Assembly (NCBI GenBank): GCA_022711665.1
Contig: JAKLEN010000008.1
Span: 1 to 64,000 of the forward strand
Origin: Acidobacteriota bacterium
GTDB lineage: Bacteria; Acidobacteriota; Aminicenantia; Aminicenantales; Saccharicenantaceae
Length of the DNA stretch: 64,000 nucleotides
Direction: 5' to 3'
Shown piece by piece: positions 1 to 8,425 of this stretch. Both the position numbers and the translations under genes were made by a program. Each line of letters begins with the position of its first letter. Position 1 is the first letter of the stretch. The notes under the pieces were generated by a model. The model had not been told where the DNA came from. It searched no databases and saw only the letters and a list, made by a program, of their open reading frames with translations.

Positions 1-147
1 CAGAAGCATGGCTCCGAGTCGCTCCGCCATGCTTCTGATGGTCGCTTCGATGACTCCGCTCCCTGCCGGTCCCCCTCTCCAGCAACGGGGATCATCGAGG
101 CAACGCACATCGCCGCCGCGAGAGGGATCCCGGAATCGGGAGAAGAG
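1..147. repeat. Hairpin repeat element, copy 1 (left end outside window)
   Basis: Positions 1-37 form a perfect stem-loop: arms 1-12 and 26-37 (CAGAAGCATGGC / GCCATGCTTCTG) around a 13-nt loop TCCGAGTCGCTCC. The same hairpin with a near-identical loop recurs at 38788-38824 and 62664-62700. The tail at 119-147 (CGAGAGGGAT, then GGGAGAAGAG) matches the tail of the 38.6-kb copy (38932-38962). No coding signal. The stretch between 38 and 118 holds the motif TGGTCGCTTC shared with the 62.6-kb copy. This looks like the right part of a non-autonomous mobile or structural repeat. Confidence 0.7.
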
Positions 148-149
148 CC

Positions 150-178
150 TTTCTTTATCCGGACCGGTTTGTTATCAT
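150..178 (+). promoter_or_regulatory. Putative sigma-70 promoter of the aldo/keto reductase
   Basis: TTTCTT (150-155), 17-nt spacer, TATCAT (173-178). Transcription would start near 185, ahead of a good ribosome site (AGGAGAG) just before the ATG at 216. The -35 box begins two to three bases after the end of the repeat element. Confidence 0.4.
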
Positions 179-215
179 CCGGCCGCGGAAACCCAGGCAG
201 CGCCAGGAGAGTCCC

Positions 216-1262
216 ATGAGCCCAGAGCAGGTCCGTCGCCGGGAGTTCCTAAAAAAGATGGCCGCCGCGGCCGCGGCCGGAACGGCAGCCACGACGTTGA
301 GAGGAGCGGTTCCGTCCGGCGATATTCCCGTTTCCGGTGCCGGAGGGACGACCCGCTCCGGAGCCGGTCCCGCTTCCGCCGGCTTCGATCCGAAGGGCCT
401 GCCGACCGCGACGCTCGGCCGGACCGGCGCCGTCGTGCCGCGCATCGGCATCGGCCTCGGCAGCCGCTTCTGCGCCGTCCTCGACGAGGACCAGGCCGCG
501 GAGATACTGGAAACGGCGCTCGACCACGGCTTCTATTACTGGGACACGGCCGGCAGCTATGCGAACAAGTCGATCGTCAGCGAGGAACGGATCGGCCGCG
601 TCCTGGCGCGCCGCCGTAGCGAGGTCTTCCTGGCCACCAAGTTCGAGGAGCGTACCTACGACGGCGTCATGCGCCAGCTCGAGACCAGCCTGAAGCGCCT
701 GCGGACCGACCACATCGACCTCTACCAGGCCCACCTCGTCGCCTCCCTGGCCGACCTGGACACGCTCGGCCTCCCCGGAGGCGCCCTCGACGCCCTGCGC
801 CGGATCAAGGAGCAGAAGATCGCCCGGTTCATCGGATTCAGCGGCCACGTCGACGCCGCGGCCATGGCCGAGGCGGCCCGCCGCCACGACTTCGACACCA
901 TGCTCATCGCCCTCAACCACTATTCGGAGCGGCGCGGCGACTTCGAGGGCGGGGCCGTCCCGGCGGCCGCGGCCAGGGGCCTGGGCATCATGATCATCAA
1001 GTCCGTCCGGCCCCGCGAAACGGTCCCGGGCCTGGCCGCCTCGGACCTCATCCGCTACGCGCTAACCCTGCCGCACGTCCACTCGGCCGTCGTCGGCACC
1101 GACAGCGTCGACGTCGTCCGCAAGAACGCCGCGCTCCTCGGCGACTTCCGGCCGCTCGCACCCGGGGAGATGGACCGACTGACGGTCAAGCTCGAGCCCT
1201 TCTTCGCCGGCGCGGACCTGCCCTGGATGAAGCCCGGCTACCGGGACGGGGAGCCGTGTTGA
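216..1262 (+). CDS. Tat-exported aldo/keto reductase
   Basis: 348-aa NAD(P)H-dependent oxidoreductase of the aldo/keto reductase superfamily. A twin-arginine signal is visible at the N terminus (RRREFLKK, residues 7-14, then an alanine-rich hydrophobic stretch), so the protein is predicted to be exported folded. The AKR catalytic tetrad can be assigned as Asp110 and Tyr115 (DTAGSY), Lys142 (ATKFEE) and His173 (YQAHL). The start is chosen for the AGGAGAG site five bases upstream and because the Tat motif follows at once. The stop codon overlaps the GTG start of the next gene, suggesting translational coupling. Substrate unknown; Tat-AKRs of this type are common in Acidobacteriota and Planctomycetota. 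Confidence 0.85.
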   Translation: MSPEQVRRREFLKKMAAAAAAGTAATTLRGAVPSGDIPVSGAGGTTRSGAGPASAGFDPKGLPTATLGRTGAVVPRIGIGLGSRFCAVLDEDQAAEILETALDHGFYYWDTAGSYANKSIVSEERIGRVLARRRSEVFLATKFEERTYDGVMRQLETSLKRLRTDHIDLYQAHLVASLADLDTLGLPGGALDALRRIKEQKIARFIGFSGHVDAAAMAEAARRHDFDTMLIALNHYSERRGDFEGGAVPAAAARGLGIMIIKSVRPRETVPGLAASDLIRYALTLPHVHSAVVGTDSVDVVRKNAALLGDFRPLAPGEMDRLTVKLEPFFAGADLPWMKPGYRDGEPC

Positions 1263-1984
1263 GGCGCGGGCGGCCCGCGCCGGGGCTGGCCCTGGCGCTC
1301 GCGGCCCTGACGGCGGCGCTCGGCCTGGCCCTCCCGGCGGCCTGCCGGTCCGGACGCTCCGCCCCGGTCCTGGCCGCGAGCGACTTCGAATCCGGCGACG
1401 CCGCCGGCTGGGCGCCGGACGATCCTTCGCGCTGGCGCGTCGTCTATGACGCCGGCCGGGGCTCGAAGGTCTACGCCTTGACCGCGCCCGGCGCGCCCGG
1501 CCCCGTCCGGGCGCCGACCTCGGTCTCCGTGCTGGCGGGACACGACGTCGGCGGCTTCGAGCTCACCGGCCGGCTGCGCTGCGCCGCCGACCCGGCCGTC
1601 GTCTTCCGCGACATGTGCGTCATCTTCCACTACCGGGACCCGACGCATTTCGCTTACGTCCACTTCGCCGGAACGAGCGACGCCGTCCACAACATCATCG
1701 GCTTGGTGAATGGCGCCGACAGGGTCAAGATCAACCTCGAGCCGACGGGGGCGCCGGCCGCCCGGCTGACCGACCTCGCCTGGCACGCCTTCAAGGTGAC
1801 CTGCGACGCGGCAACGGGGGAGATCCGGGCCTATCTCGACGACCTGACAACCCCCCTCCTGACGGCCCGGGTCGGCGGCCCGGCCCACGGCCTGGTCGGC
1901 GTCGGCTCGTTCGACGACACCGGCGCCTTCGACGACCTCGTCCTCCGGGCGCCCGGCGGGGGTGATCCGGCCGGCCGTTCCTGA
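1256..1984 (+). CDS. Concanavalin-A-like (DUF1080-type) putative lipoprotein
   Basis: 242 aa, starting at a GTG that overlaps the end of the reductase gene by 7 bases. The N terminus has a long hydrophobic stretch ending in LPAAC, so Cys30 is a possible lipidation site. The remainder is rich in beta strands with the pattern of laminin-G/ConA-like jelly-roll domains (FESGDAAGW at the start, HAFKVTCD and GLVGVGSFDD near the end), as in 3-keto-disaccharide hydrolase (DUF1080) relatives. A glycan-binding or hydrolytic role is possible but no catalytic residues can be assigned. Coupling to the Tat reductase suggests they act in the same envelope process. Confidence 0.6.
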   Translation: MLRRGRPAPGLALALAALTAALGLALPAACRSGRSAPVLAASDFESGDAAGWAPDDPSRWRVVYDAGRGSKVYALTAPGAPGPVRAPTSVSVLAGHDVGGFELTGRLRCAADPAVVFRDMCVIFHYRDPTHFAYVHFAGTSDAVHNIIGLVNGADRVKINLEPTGAPAARLTDLAWHAFKVTCDAATGEIRAYLDDLTTPLLTARVGGPAHGLVGVGSFDDTGAFDDLVLRAPGGGDPAGRS

Positions 1985-2008
1985 TATGATGGAGGCCGGA
2001 GCCGCCCG

Positions 2009-2410
2009 ATGTCCATCCGTGACGCCCTGAAAAGCCTGGCCGGCAAGCCCCGAAGCTCCGCCGCCGCGGCCGCCCCCGACGCCTGCGTCCTGCTCGGGGG
2101 GATCGAGGATCTGGACGCCGCCCTGGCCTCCCGCGACAAGCTCATGGTCCTCGTCTATGCCTCCTGGTGCCCGTATTCCCAGGCTTTCCTGCCCGAATAC
2201 CTGGCCCAGGCCGCGGCCGGCGATCCCTGCTACGCCCGGCTCGTCGCCGAGGACGACGATCCGGTCGTCCGCCGCTACGACGTCGAGGTCTTCCCGACAG
2301 TCCTGTTCTTCGAGAACGGGCGGCTGGCCCGCCGGCTGGACGGCATCTTCCACCGCGGCCTGACCCGGGGCCAGCTCCAGGATTTCGCCCGCGCCTGCCG
2401 CGTCCGCTGA
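2009..2410 (+). CDS. Thioredoxin-fold protein with CPYS (single-cysteine) active site
   Basis: 133-aa thioredoxin-like protein. The active-site loop is SWCPYSQ, so the first cysteine is Cys54 and the second is replaced by serine (CxxS). The cis-Pro region is visible as VEVFPTVLFF. No signal peptide, so it should be cytoplasmic. It has the usual length of a thioredoxin with a 25-residue N-terminal extension. A CxxS site cannot perform normal dithiol exchange and is more typical of monothiol or bacilliredoxin-like proteins. It lies 24 bp after the ConA-like gene on the same strand and is probably co-transcribed. Confidence 0.75.
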   Translation: MSIRDALKSLAGKPRSSAAAAAPDACVLLGGIEDLDAALASRDKLMVLVYASWCPYSQAFLPEYLAQAAAGDPCYARLVAEDDDPVVRRYDVEVFPTVLFFENGRLARRLDGIFHRGLTRGQLQDFARACRVR

Positions 2411-2434
2411 CCCGGCCCCCTCGCTGGACGCGGA

Positions 2435-2462
2435 TTGACACGCAACCCGGATTCTGTAATTG
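2435..2462 (+). promoter_or_regulatory. Putative sigma-70 promoter of the FG-GAP lipoprotein
   Basis: Perfect -35 TTGACA (2435-2440), 16-nt spacer, TAATTG (2457-2462), about 35 bp before the ATG at 2499. Confidence 0.5.
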
Positions 2463-2498
2463 TAGTTCCATATCCCAGACGCGACGAGAGGTTGCCCC

Positions 2499-3803
2499 AT
2501 GAAAAAGCACCCCGCCCTGATCATCTTCCTGGCCGCGGCGATCTCCGTGACCTTGGCCGGCTGCTCGGCCGGCGGCGACGACGACGGCGGCGATGACGTT
2601 CAGACCTACGGACAGATCCTGAAGCTCGTTGCCAGCGACGCGGCCGACACCGACAGCTTCGGCTACGCCGTGGCCGTGGACAGCAACTTCGCCATCGTCG
2701 GCGCTCCGGCCGCGGAGGGCGGCGGAACGGACAGGGGCAAGGCCTACATCTTCTCCAGGACCTCCGATTCCTCCTGGGCCGAGGTCAAGATCCTCAGGGC
2801 CTCGGACGACAGCGACTACGACTATTTCGGCGTCGCGGTCGACATCTCGGGCGACTATGCCGTGGTCGGCGCGGGCGGCGAGAACGGCACCGGCACCGAC
2901 CAGGGAGCCGCCTACGTCTTCTACCGCAACCAGGGCGGCACGGACAACTGGGGCCAGGTCAAGAAGCTGACGGCCGGCGACCGGGCGGACGACGACGGCT
3001 TCGGCTACGCGGCGTCCATCGACGGCGACACGATCGTCATCGGCTCCGATGGCGAGGACGGGGCCGGCACGGACCGGGGCGCGGTCTACGTCTTCCTCCA
3101 GAACGAGGGCGGCGCGGACAACTGGGGCCAGGCCAACAAGATCACGGCCGGAGACGGCGCGGATGTCGACCAGTTCGGCTACTCCGTCAGCCTCGACGGC
3201 GACCTGGCCTTCGTCGGCGCGCCCCGGGTGAACGGGGACGGCACGGCCCGCGGCGCCGTCTACATCTTCTCCCGGGACCTCGGCGGGGCCGGCGTCTGGG
3301 GCCAGGTCACGAAGATCGTTCCCAGCAGCCCCTCCGACAACTCCTGGTTCGGCAACTCCGTGTCCGTCAAGGGCTCCCTGGCGGTCGTCGGCGAGGCCTG
3401 GAACGACGGCACCGGCACGAACCGGGGCGCCGCCTACCTCTTCGGCCAGGATACGGGCGGGACGGACAACTGGGGTCAGATCAAGAAGTTCACCGCCAGC
3501 GACGCCCACGACGAGGACTTCTTCGGCTACAGCGTCGCCGTCAACGGCTCGGTTGTCGCCGTCGGCGCCCCCTGGGCCCCCGGCGGGGGCGAGGAGCGCG
3601 GCCAGATCTACGTCTTCTCCCGGGACGAGGGCGGCACAGACAACTGGGGCCAGGTCCAGCGCCTGCGGTCGAGCGACGCCGCGAACCAGGATTGCCTGGG
3701 CTTTTCGCTCGATGTCCTGGGCCTGTACGTCCTCGGCGGGGCGGTCGGAGAGGACGGGGCCGGCTCCGGCCGGGGCGCGGCCTACGTCTTCAAGAAGTCC
3801 TAG
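2499..3803 (+). CDS. FG-GAP repeat lipoprotein (seven-bladed beta-propeller)
   Basis: 434 aa. Lipoprotein signal peptide with lipobox LAGC (Cys22), followed by an Asp/Gly-rich linker. The mature part is seven tandem repeats of about 55 residues, each with a core like FGYAVAVDG...VGAP and ending in GTDRGAAYVF. The seven endings are at regular spacing, which is the number needed to close an integrin-type FG-GAP propeller. The Asp-rich turns (DADD, DDSD) are typical calcium-binding loops of this fold. Role unknown; such proteins usually bind partners at the cell surface. Confidence 0.85.
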   Translation: MKKHPALIIFLAAAISVTLAGCSAGGDDDGGDDVQTYGQILKLVASDAADTDSFGYAVAVDSNFAIVGAPAAEGGGTDRGKAYIFSRTSDSSWAEVKILRASDDSDYDYFGVAVDISGDYAVVGAGGENGTGTDQGAAYVFYRNQGGTDNWGQVKKLTAGDRADDDGFGYAASIDGDTIVIGSDGEDGAGTDRGAVYVFLQNEGGADNWGQANKITAGDGADVDQFGYSVSLDGDLAFVGAPRVNGDGTARGAVYIFSRDLGGAGVWGQVTKIVPSSPSDNSWFGNSVSVKGSLAVVGEAWNDGTGTNRGAAYLFGQDTGGTDNWGQIKKFTASDAHDEDFFGYSVAVNGSVVAVGAPWAPGGGEERGQIYVFSRDEGGTDNWGQVQRLRSSDAANQDCLGFSLDVLGLYVLGGAVGEDGAGSGRGAAYVFKKS

Positions 3804-3850
3804 GTCCCGTCGCGTCCGGACGGCGGGAAGCGGCGCCGAGACCGAGACTG

Positions 3851-4801
3851 ATGCCGATGCCGATGACGCGATACGACCTGGCCGTCACCCACGACTGGGA
3901 GTATGACGCGGACTTCGTCGGCCTCATCGCCGCGGCGGCCCGCGCCCGAGGCCTGTCGACCCTGCTCGTGCCGCCCGGCGAGGCCGGCCGGGTCCTCGAT
4001 GATTTCCGCTCCGGCGCCCTCGATTTCGGGCTCCTCGTGGACCGCGCCTCGGGGGCCTCGCCGGAGTTCGTCGAGCTGCAGGCCCTGGCCCTGAGCCGCG
4101 GCCGGGACGTCCTCGAAGGCCTGGACAAGCTCCGCTGGGCGTCGGACAAGGCGACCATGCACCTGGAGTTCCTGTCGGCCGGCATCCCGGCGCCCTACAC
4201 GCTCATCCTGCCGTCCTATGCCGCCCGGCCCCACCTGGCCCTGACGCCCCGCGACCTGGCGCCCCTCGGCGCGCCGTTCGTCATCAAGCCGGCCAATACG
4301 ACCGGCGGCAGCCTGGGCGTCGTCGTCGGCGCCACCGGTCCGGCCGAGGTCCTGGCCGCGCGCCGGACCTTCCCGGCCGACAAGTACCTCCTGCAGGAGC
4401 GGATCACGCCCGACGACCGGAACGGGCGCCGGTTCTGGTTCCGCGGCTTCTACGTCCTGGGCCAGGTCCACCTGGCCTGGTGGGACGACCGGACCCATCT
4501 CTACGCCGAGCTCGGCTATGACGAGGCGGCAGCGGCCGGCCTGGAGCCGGTCTATGCCCTGGTCCGATCGATCGCCCGGGTCTCCCGGCTGCGCTTCTTC
4601 TCGACCGAAGCGGCCCGCGACGTCCGCGGCCGCCTGGTCGTCGTTGATTACGTCAACGAGATCTGCGACATGAGGCTCCGCTCGGCCCACGCCGACGGCG
4701 TGCCGGACGCCATCGTCGGGCGCATCGCCGACCGCATCGCCGCCCACGCGGCCGAGGCGGCGGCGCGCCGGACCGCGGCGGGCGGGGAAGGGGAGGCCTG
4801 A
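3851..4801 (+). CDS. ATP-grasp fold protein
   Basis: 316 aa from the first of three in-frame ATGs (MPMPMTRYDL). The start is not certain because no strong ribosome site is present; the in-frame region further upstream is the out-of-frame shadow of the FG-GAP gene. Residues about 140-165 carry the ATP-grasp pattern FVIKPANTTGGSLGVV, with Lys146 as the likely ATP-binding lysine, and a Gly-rich loop follows. The C-terminal part (VVDYVNEICDMRL) contains the acidic/Asn residues expected for metal binding. The family includes carboxylate-amine ligases; the substrate is not deducible. The stop TGA ends immediately before the ATG of the next gene, so the two are co-translated. Confidence 0.65.
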   Translation: MPMPMTRYDLAVTHDWEYDADFVGLIAAAARARGLSTLLVPPGEAGRVLDDFRSGALDFGLLVDRASGASPEFVELQALALSRGRDVLEGLDKLRWASDKATMHLEFLSAGIPAPYTLILPSYAARPHLALTPRDLAPLGAPFVIKPANTTGGSLGVVVGATGPAEVLAARRTFPADKYLLQERITPDDRNGRRFWFRGFYVLGQVHLAWWDDRTHLYAELGYDEAAAAGLEPVYALVRSIARVSRLRFFSTEAARDVRGRLVVVDYVNEICDMRLRSAHADGVPDAIVGRIADRIAAHAAEAAARRTAAGGEGEA

Positions 4802-5182
4802 ATGAAGACGCGGGGGCTAATCCTCGGGCTGCTGCTGGCGGTCGTCGCCGTTTACTTCATCTTCTTCTCCAGGACGGGTCGGGACGGCAAAGGCGGCCTC
4901 GAGACGATGGTCGACAGCTACCTCGAGTCCAGGATCGAGCTGACCAAGGTCAACCTGGAGACCCTGGCCCGGGAGATCCAGTCGTACGCGGCCGAGGCCG
5001 AAGGAGTCCTGCCCGAGACGCTCAACGCGATGCGGCGCCTCCATCCGGCGGCGGCCGCCGCGGCTGACGCCTGGGGCCGGAGGATCCGCTACGAGCGGCT
5101 CTCGGATTCGGGCTTCCGGCTGCGCTCGGCCGGGCCGGACGGCGCTTTCGGGACGGGCGACGACCTGGTCAGGGATTTTTGA
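4802..5182 (+). CDS. Pseudopilin/GspG-like membrane protein
   Basis: 126 aa. One N-terminal transmembrane segment (about residues 5-22, GLILGLLLAVVAVYFIFF), then a helical stretch and a C-terminal domain ending in FRLRSAGPDGAFGTGDDLV, the hallmark of the type II secretion major pseudopilin GspG calcium-binding C terminus. However, the N terminus lacks the prepilin-peptidase G-FTLIE site, so it is probably a membrane-anchored GspG-like protein and not a classical pseudopilin. It directly follows the ATP-grasp gene with no gap and its 3' end overlaps that of the opposite-strand J-domain gene by 14 bp. Confidence 0.6.
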   Translation: MKTRGLILGLLLAVVAVYFIFFSRTGRDGKGGLETMVDSYLESRIELTKVNLETLAREIQSYAAEAEGVLPETLNAMRRLHPAAAAAADAWGRRIRYERLSDSGFRLRSAGPDGAFGTGDDLVRDF

Positions 5183-5540
5183 CGAACAGCCGCCGGATCC
5201 GGGCCCAGAAACCGGGCTTGGGCGGCGGGGCGTCGTCGATCTCCACCTTGCCGACCGACTTGCGGAAGGCGGCCTTGGGCGGGAAATAGGGGGCGTGGCG
5301 AAGCAGGGCCAGGTCGTACTCCCGCCGCCGGGCGGGATCGCGGAGGGTCCGGAAGGCCTCCTGGACGCGCTCCAGGACGAGCTCGCGCTCGGCTTCCGGG
5401 ACCAGGCCGTAGAGGGCCAGCGAGCCGTCCTTGTAGGTGGCCAGGGCGGCCTGGTAGCCCTCCCAGATCTCGTCCTGCGAAGCCGTCCGCTCGACCGAGA
5501 GGAGCTCGTAGTAGTTCCAGTCCTCGATCCGCTTCAGCAT
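5169..5540 (-). CDS. J-domain-like protein lacking the HPD motif
   Basis: 123 aa. Residues about 7-80 follow the DnaJ J-domain layout: WNYYELLSV at the start (as in D-Y-Y-E-L-L), an amphipathic helix, then a final helix VQEAFRTLRDPARRREYD, which is the typical end of a J domain. The HPD tripeptide that stimulates DnaK is missing; the loop reads YKDGS. Proteins of this kind probably act as scaffolds or DnaK-independent adaptors. It overlaps the upstream MinD-like ATPase gene by one base, so the two are expected to function together. Confidence 0.6.
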   Translation of the reverse strand: MLKRIEDWNYYELLSVERTASQDEIWEGYQAALATYKDGSLALYGLVPEAERELVLERVQEAFRTLRDPARRREYDLALLRHAPYFPPKAAFRKSVGKVEIDDAPPPKPGFWARIRRLFVKNP

Positions 5541-6478
5541 CAGGCCTCGGGCAGGCGGATCTCCGGCGGGGTCCGCAGGGTGAATTCGATCGAATAGGCC
5601 ATCTCCTCGGACATCTGCCGGATGGCCCGGGCCGCGGCCGCGTCCCGGTGGTCCGGGTAGTACGGCCGGAGGCCGCGCAGGGAGGCCTGGACGTCGTCGG
5701 CGTAGGGCACGGCGCCGAGGTACTTCATGTCGATGAGGAGGTACTTGCGGGCCACGTCGGCCACGGACCGGCCCAGCAGGACGTCGCGCTCGTCGCGCGT
5801 CTTGTTCATGACCAGGCAGGGCCGGAAACCGCGCAGGGCCCGGTAGAGTATGGTCCCGTAGGACCGGTCGGTCTCCATGAGCGATTTGAAGAATCCGTAG
5901 AGCGACTGGGAGTTCTTCTCGATCTGGTCGAGCATCCTCTGGTGCAGGTCCCGGATCTTGTAGTGGTCCATGTAGAGCTTGAGGACCCGCATGATGCAGG
6001 ACTTCAGGAAGAGGTAGGTGTTCTCGATGGCCGTCGGCTCGGGCGTGGCCACGACCACGCCGGGATTGGCGCTGAGGAAGAAGTCGAGCGTGTTGTAGCT
6101 GCTGCCGGTGCCCAGGTCGAGGATGACGTTCGGCGTCTCGAGCTGCCGGATCTGGCGGAGCAGCCGGAGCTTGCGGAAATGGGGCAGGTTGGCAATGAAG
6201 AGGATGTTCTCGGAGCCCCGGACCAGGCGGAGGTTCTTGTAGGGCGTGGCGACGGCCGCCTCTTCCAGGCTGGGAGCGACCCCGGTCAGGAAGTCGCCGA
6301 GATCGGGGTGACCGGCCTTCATCCCCAGCAGGGTGTGGAGGTTGGGGGCGCCGAGATCGGCGTCGAGGAGGACGACCTGGCGGTCGAGGGAGGCCAGGTG
6401 CAGCCCCAGATTGGCGGCGATGAAGCTCTTGCCCGTGCCGCCCTTGCCGCCTCCGATAGCCCAGATCCGCTTATCCAT
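5540..6478 (-). CDS. MinD/FlhG-family P-loop ATPase
   Basis: 312-aa ParA/MinD-type ATPase. The deviant Walker A is at residues 9-18 (GGGKGGTGKS), switch I/Walker A' is LLDADLGAPN near residue 40, and the DLGTG motif follows near 120. This is the MRP/FlhG/MinD subgroup that uses ATP-dependent dimerisation to position complexes. It lacks an obvious amphipathic membrane-targeting helix at the very C terminus (ends in RTPPEIRLPEA). No flagellar genes are present in the window. Co-translation with the degenerate J-domain protein suggests a polar or type IV pilus/secretion positioning role, which is inference. Confidence 0.8.
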   Translation of the reverse strand: MDKRIWAIGGGKGGTGKSFIAANLGLHLASLDRQVVLLDADLGAPNLHTLLGMKAGHPDLGDFLTGVAPSLEEAAVATPYKNLRLVRGSENILFIANLPHFRKLRLLRQIRQLETPNVILDLGTGSSYNTLDFFLSANPGVVVATPEPTAIENTYLFLKSCIMRVLKLYMDHYKIRDLHQRMLDQIEKNSQSLYGFFKSLMETDRSYGTILYRALRGFRPCLVMNKTRDERDVLLGRSVADVARKYLLIDMKYLGAVPYADDVQASLRGLRPYYPDHRDAAAARAIRQMSEEMAYSIEFTLRTPPEIRLPEA

Positions 6479-6632
6479 GATCGGTCAAACCTTGGCCCCG
6501 AAGGGCCTTTGTACCATAGACACTCCGTGATTTCAACGCAGCGCCGGTCCGGCGGGCCGATCCTTGAAGGCCCCCGGACGCGCCCCCCTCCGGGCCGGGG
6601 GGCCGTCGCTTCCGGGAGCCGTCCCGATCCCG

Positions 6633-8327
6633 TCAGACGGTCTTGGCCTCCGCGCCTTCGACGGCCGCGGCCTTCTTCTTGCGCCAGGCGCCGCGGATGA
6701 GGAGGCACATGACCAGGACGACCAGGGCGATCATGATCCGCGCGCCCCAGAGGTAGGGCCGGTTGGCCGCATCCTTCCCGGTCATGAGGAATTCCTTGAC
6801 CGCGTCCTGGTAGGTCCAGATGGCCAGCATGACCAGCAGGTAGACCGGGGTGACGTAGGTCAGGATGAACTTGAAGACGCCCGGCACCTTGAGGTCGGCG
6901 CCCTTGTGCATCTCCTGCCAGCCCTTCTTCAGCCCGAAGACCCAGGAGAAGAGGATGATCTCGATGGCGGCGAAGACGACCAGGCCGAACGTGCCGGCCC
7001 AGAAGTCGAGCTCGTCGAGGAAGCCGAAGCGGAAGAAGGCGATGACCATGGCCGACAGCGTGACCAGGACGGAAAAGACGACGATGACCGCCTTCTGCCG
7101 CTTCCACTTGAACTCGTCCTCGAGGAAGGCGATGGCCGGCTGGGTCATGGCCACCGACGAGGTGATCCCGGCGATGAAGAGCAGGAAGAACCACATGCCG
7201 CCGAAGATCTGGCCCAGGGGGATCTTCTGGAAGATGACCGGCAGGGCCTGGAAGCCGAGGTTGAAGGCGCCGCCCTGGGCGATCGTCTGCGTCTCGGTCA
7301 GGCCGAAGAAGGCCACCGCGACCGGGATGGCGATCGTGCCGCCCAGAACGACCTCGGCGAACTCGTTGGTCGAGGCGGTCGTGATGCCGTTCAGGGTGAT
7401 GTCCTGGTTCTCCCGGACGTAAGAGGCGTAGGTGTTGATGATGCCCTGGCCCAGGCTCAGGGTGAAGAAAATCTGCCCGGCCGCCACCAGCCAGACCGAG
7501 GCCGACCCCAGGCGGCTGAAGTCCGGGTTCCAGATGTAGCCCATGCCGTTGGCGATGCTCAGCTCCGGCTGGGCGGGATCGGGCGTTCCCAGGGTCAGGA
7601 CGCGGACGGCCAGGACGATGCCGAAGATGAAGAGCAGCGGCATGCCGTACTTGGCCAGCACCTCGATGCCCTTGGAGATGCCCTTGTAGAGGAAGTAGAA
7701 GTTCAGCCCGATGGTTATGAACCAGAAGATCAGCACCGGCCCCAGGCCGGAGAAGAAGGCGTTGGACTCGATCCCCTGGAAGCCGCGCAGGAACTGGCCC
7801 ATGGCCTCACGGTTGGCGTGGCCGAAGTACTTGCCGGTCACCGAGAACCAGGAGTAGCCCAGGCACCACGACTCGATGAAGTTGTAATAGACGACGATGA
7901 TGAAGGGGATGACGATGCCCAGGGCGCCCAGGTACTTAGAGGGCGCCTTCTTCCAGAGGAGGTCCAGCATGCCCGGCGTCGTGCCGTGGCCGTGGGCGCC
8001 GCCCATGCGGCCGATCGTCCACTCGACCCACATCATCGGGATGCCGAGGAGCAGGAAGGCGACGAAGTAGGGGATCATGAACGCGCCGCCGCCGTTGGCC
8101 GCGGCCTTGACGGGGAAACGCAGGAAGTTGCCCAGGCCGATGGCGTTGCCGGCCACGGCCAGGATCAGGCCGATGCGCGAGCCCCATTGCTCGCGGCCGC
8201 CGGCCTCGACGACGACGTGCTGTTTCTTGCCGAAGAGCACCCGGTAAAAGCAGTAGATGGTCAGCGTCAGGATGAATCCCCATCCGAAGATGAGGAAGAA
8301 CCAGCCGGTTCCGGTCAATCCGTGCAT
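6633..8327 (-). CDS. Sodium-dependent neurotransmitter:sodium symporter (NSS/SNF family)
   Basis: 564 aa, polytopic inner-membrane transporter. The NSS signature of TM1 is clear around residues 48-75 (AGNAIGLGNFLRFP), with the unwound Gly/Asn region that binds sodium and substrate. The FMIPYF, GxxxxW and FFTLSLGQG segments correspond to TM2, TM5 and TM6. Prokaryotic relatives such as LeuT import amino acids with sodium. There is an additional hydrophobic segment before TM1 (residues about 8-30, WFFLIFGWGFILTLTIYCFY), so the protein probably has 13 segments. A GAGGAGG site precedes the ATG. Substrate is not determinable. Confidence 0.9.
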   Translation of the reverse strand: MHGLTGTGWFFLIFGWGFILTLTIYCFYRVLFGKKQHVVVEAGGREQWGSRIGLILAVAGNAIGLGNFLRFPVKAAANGGGAFMIPYFVAFLLLGIPMMWVEWTIGRMGGAHGHGTTPGMLDLLWKKAPSKYLGALGIVIPFIIVVYYNFIESWCLGYSWFSVTGKYFGHANREAMGQFLRGFQGIESNAFFSGLGPVLIFWFITIGLNFYFLYKGISKGIEVLAKYGMPLLFIFGIVLAVRVLTLGTPDPAQPELSIANGMGYIWNPDFSRLGSASVWLVAAGQIFFTLSLGQGIINTYASYVRENQDITLNGITTASTNEFAEVVLGGTIAIPVAVAFFGLTETQTIAQGGAFNLGFQALPVIFQKIPLGQIFGGMWFFLLFIAGITSSVAMTQPAIAFLEDEFKWKRQKAVIVVFSVLVTLSAMVIAFFRFGFLDELDFWAGTFGLVVFAAIEIILFSWVFGLKKGWQEMHKGADLKVPGVFKFILTYVTPVYLLVMLAIWTYQDAVKEFLMTGKDAANRPYLWGARIMIALVVLVMCLLIRGAWRKKKAAAVEGAEAKTV

Positions 8328-8360
8328 CTCAGAACCTCCTCGGAGATCGGGAAAGCGCTA

Positions 8361-8388
8361 AATATCACAGGACCGCCGCGCCTGTCAA
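8361..8388 (-). promoter_or_regulatory. Putative sigma-70 promoter of the NSS transporter gene
   Basis: On the minus strand TTGACA (8388-8383), 16-nt spacer, GATATT (8366-8361), with the ATG at 8327 about 27 nt from the predicted start. Confidence 0.55.
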
Positions 8389-8425
8389 AGCAATCGGCGT
8401 TTTTCCGAATTTTGGGCATCCCCCC

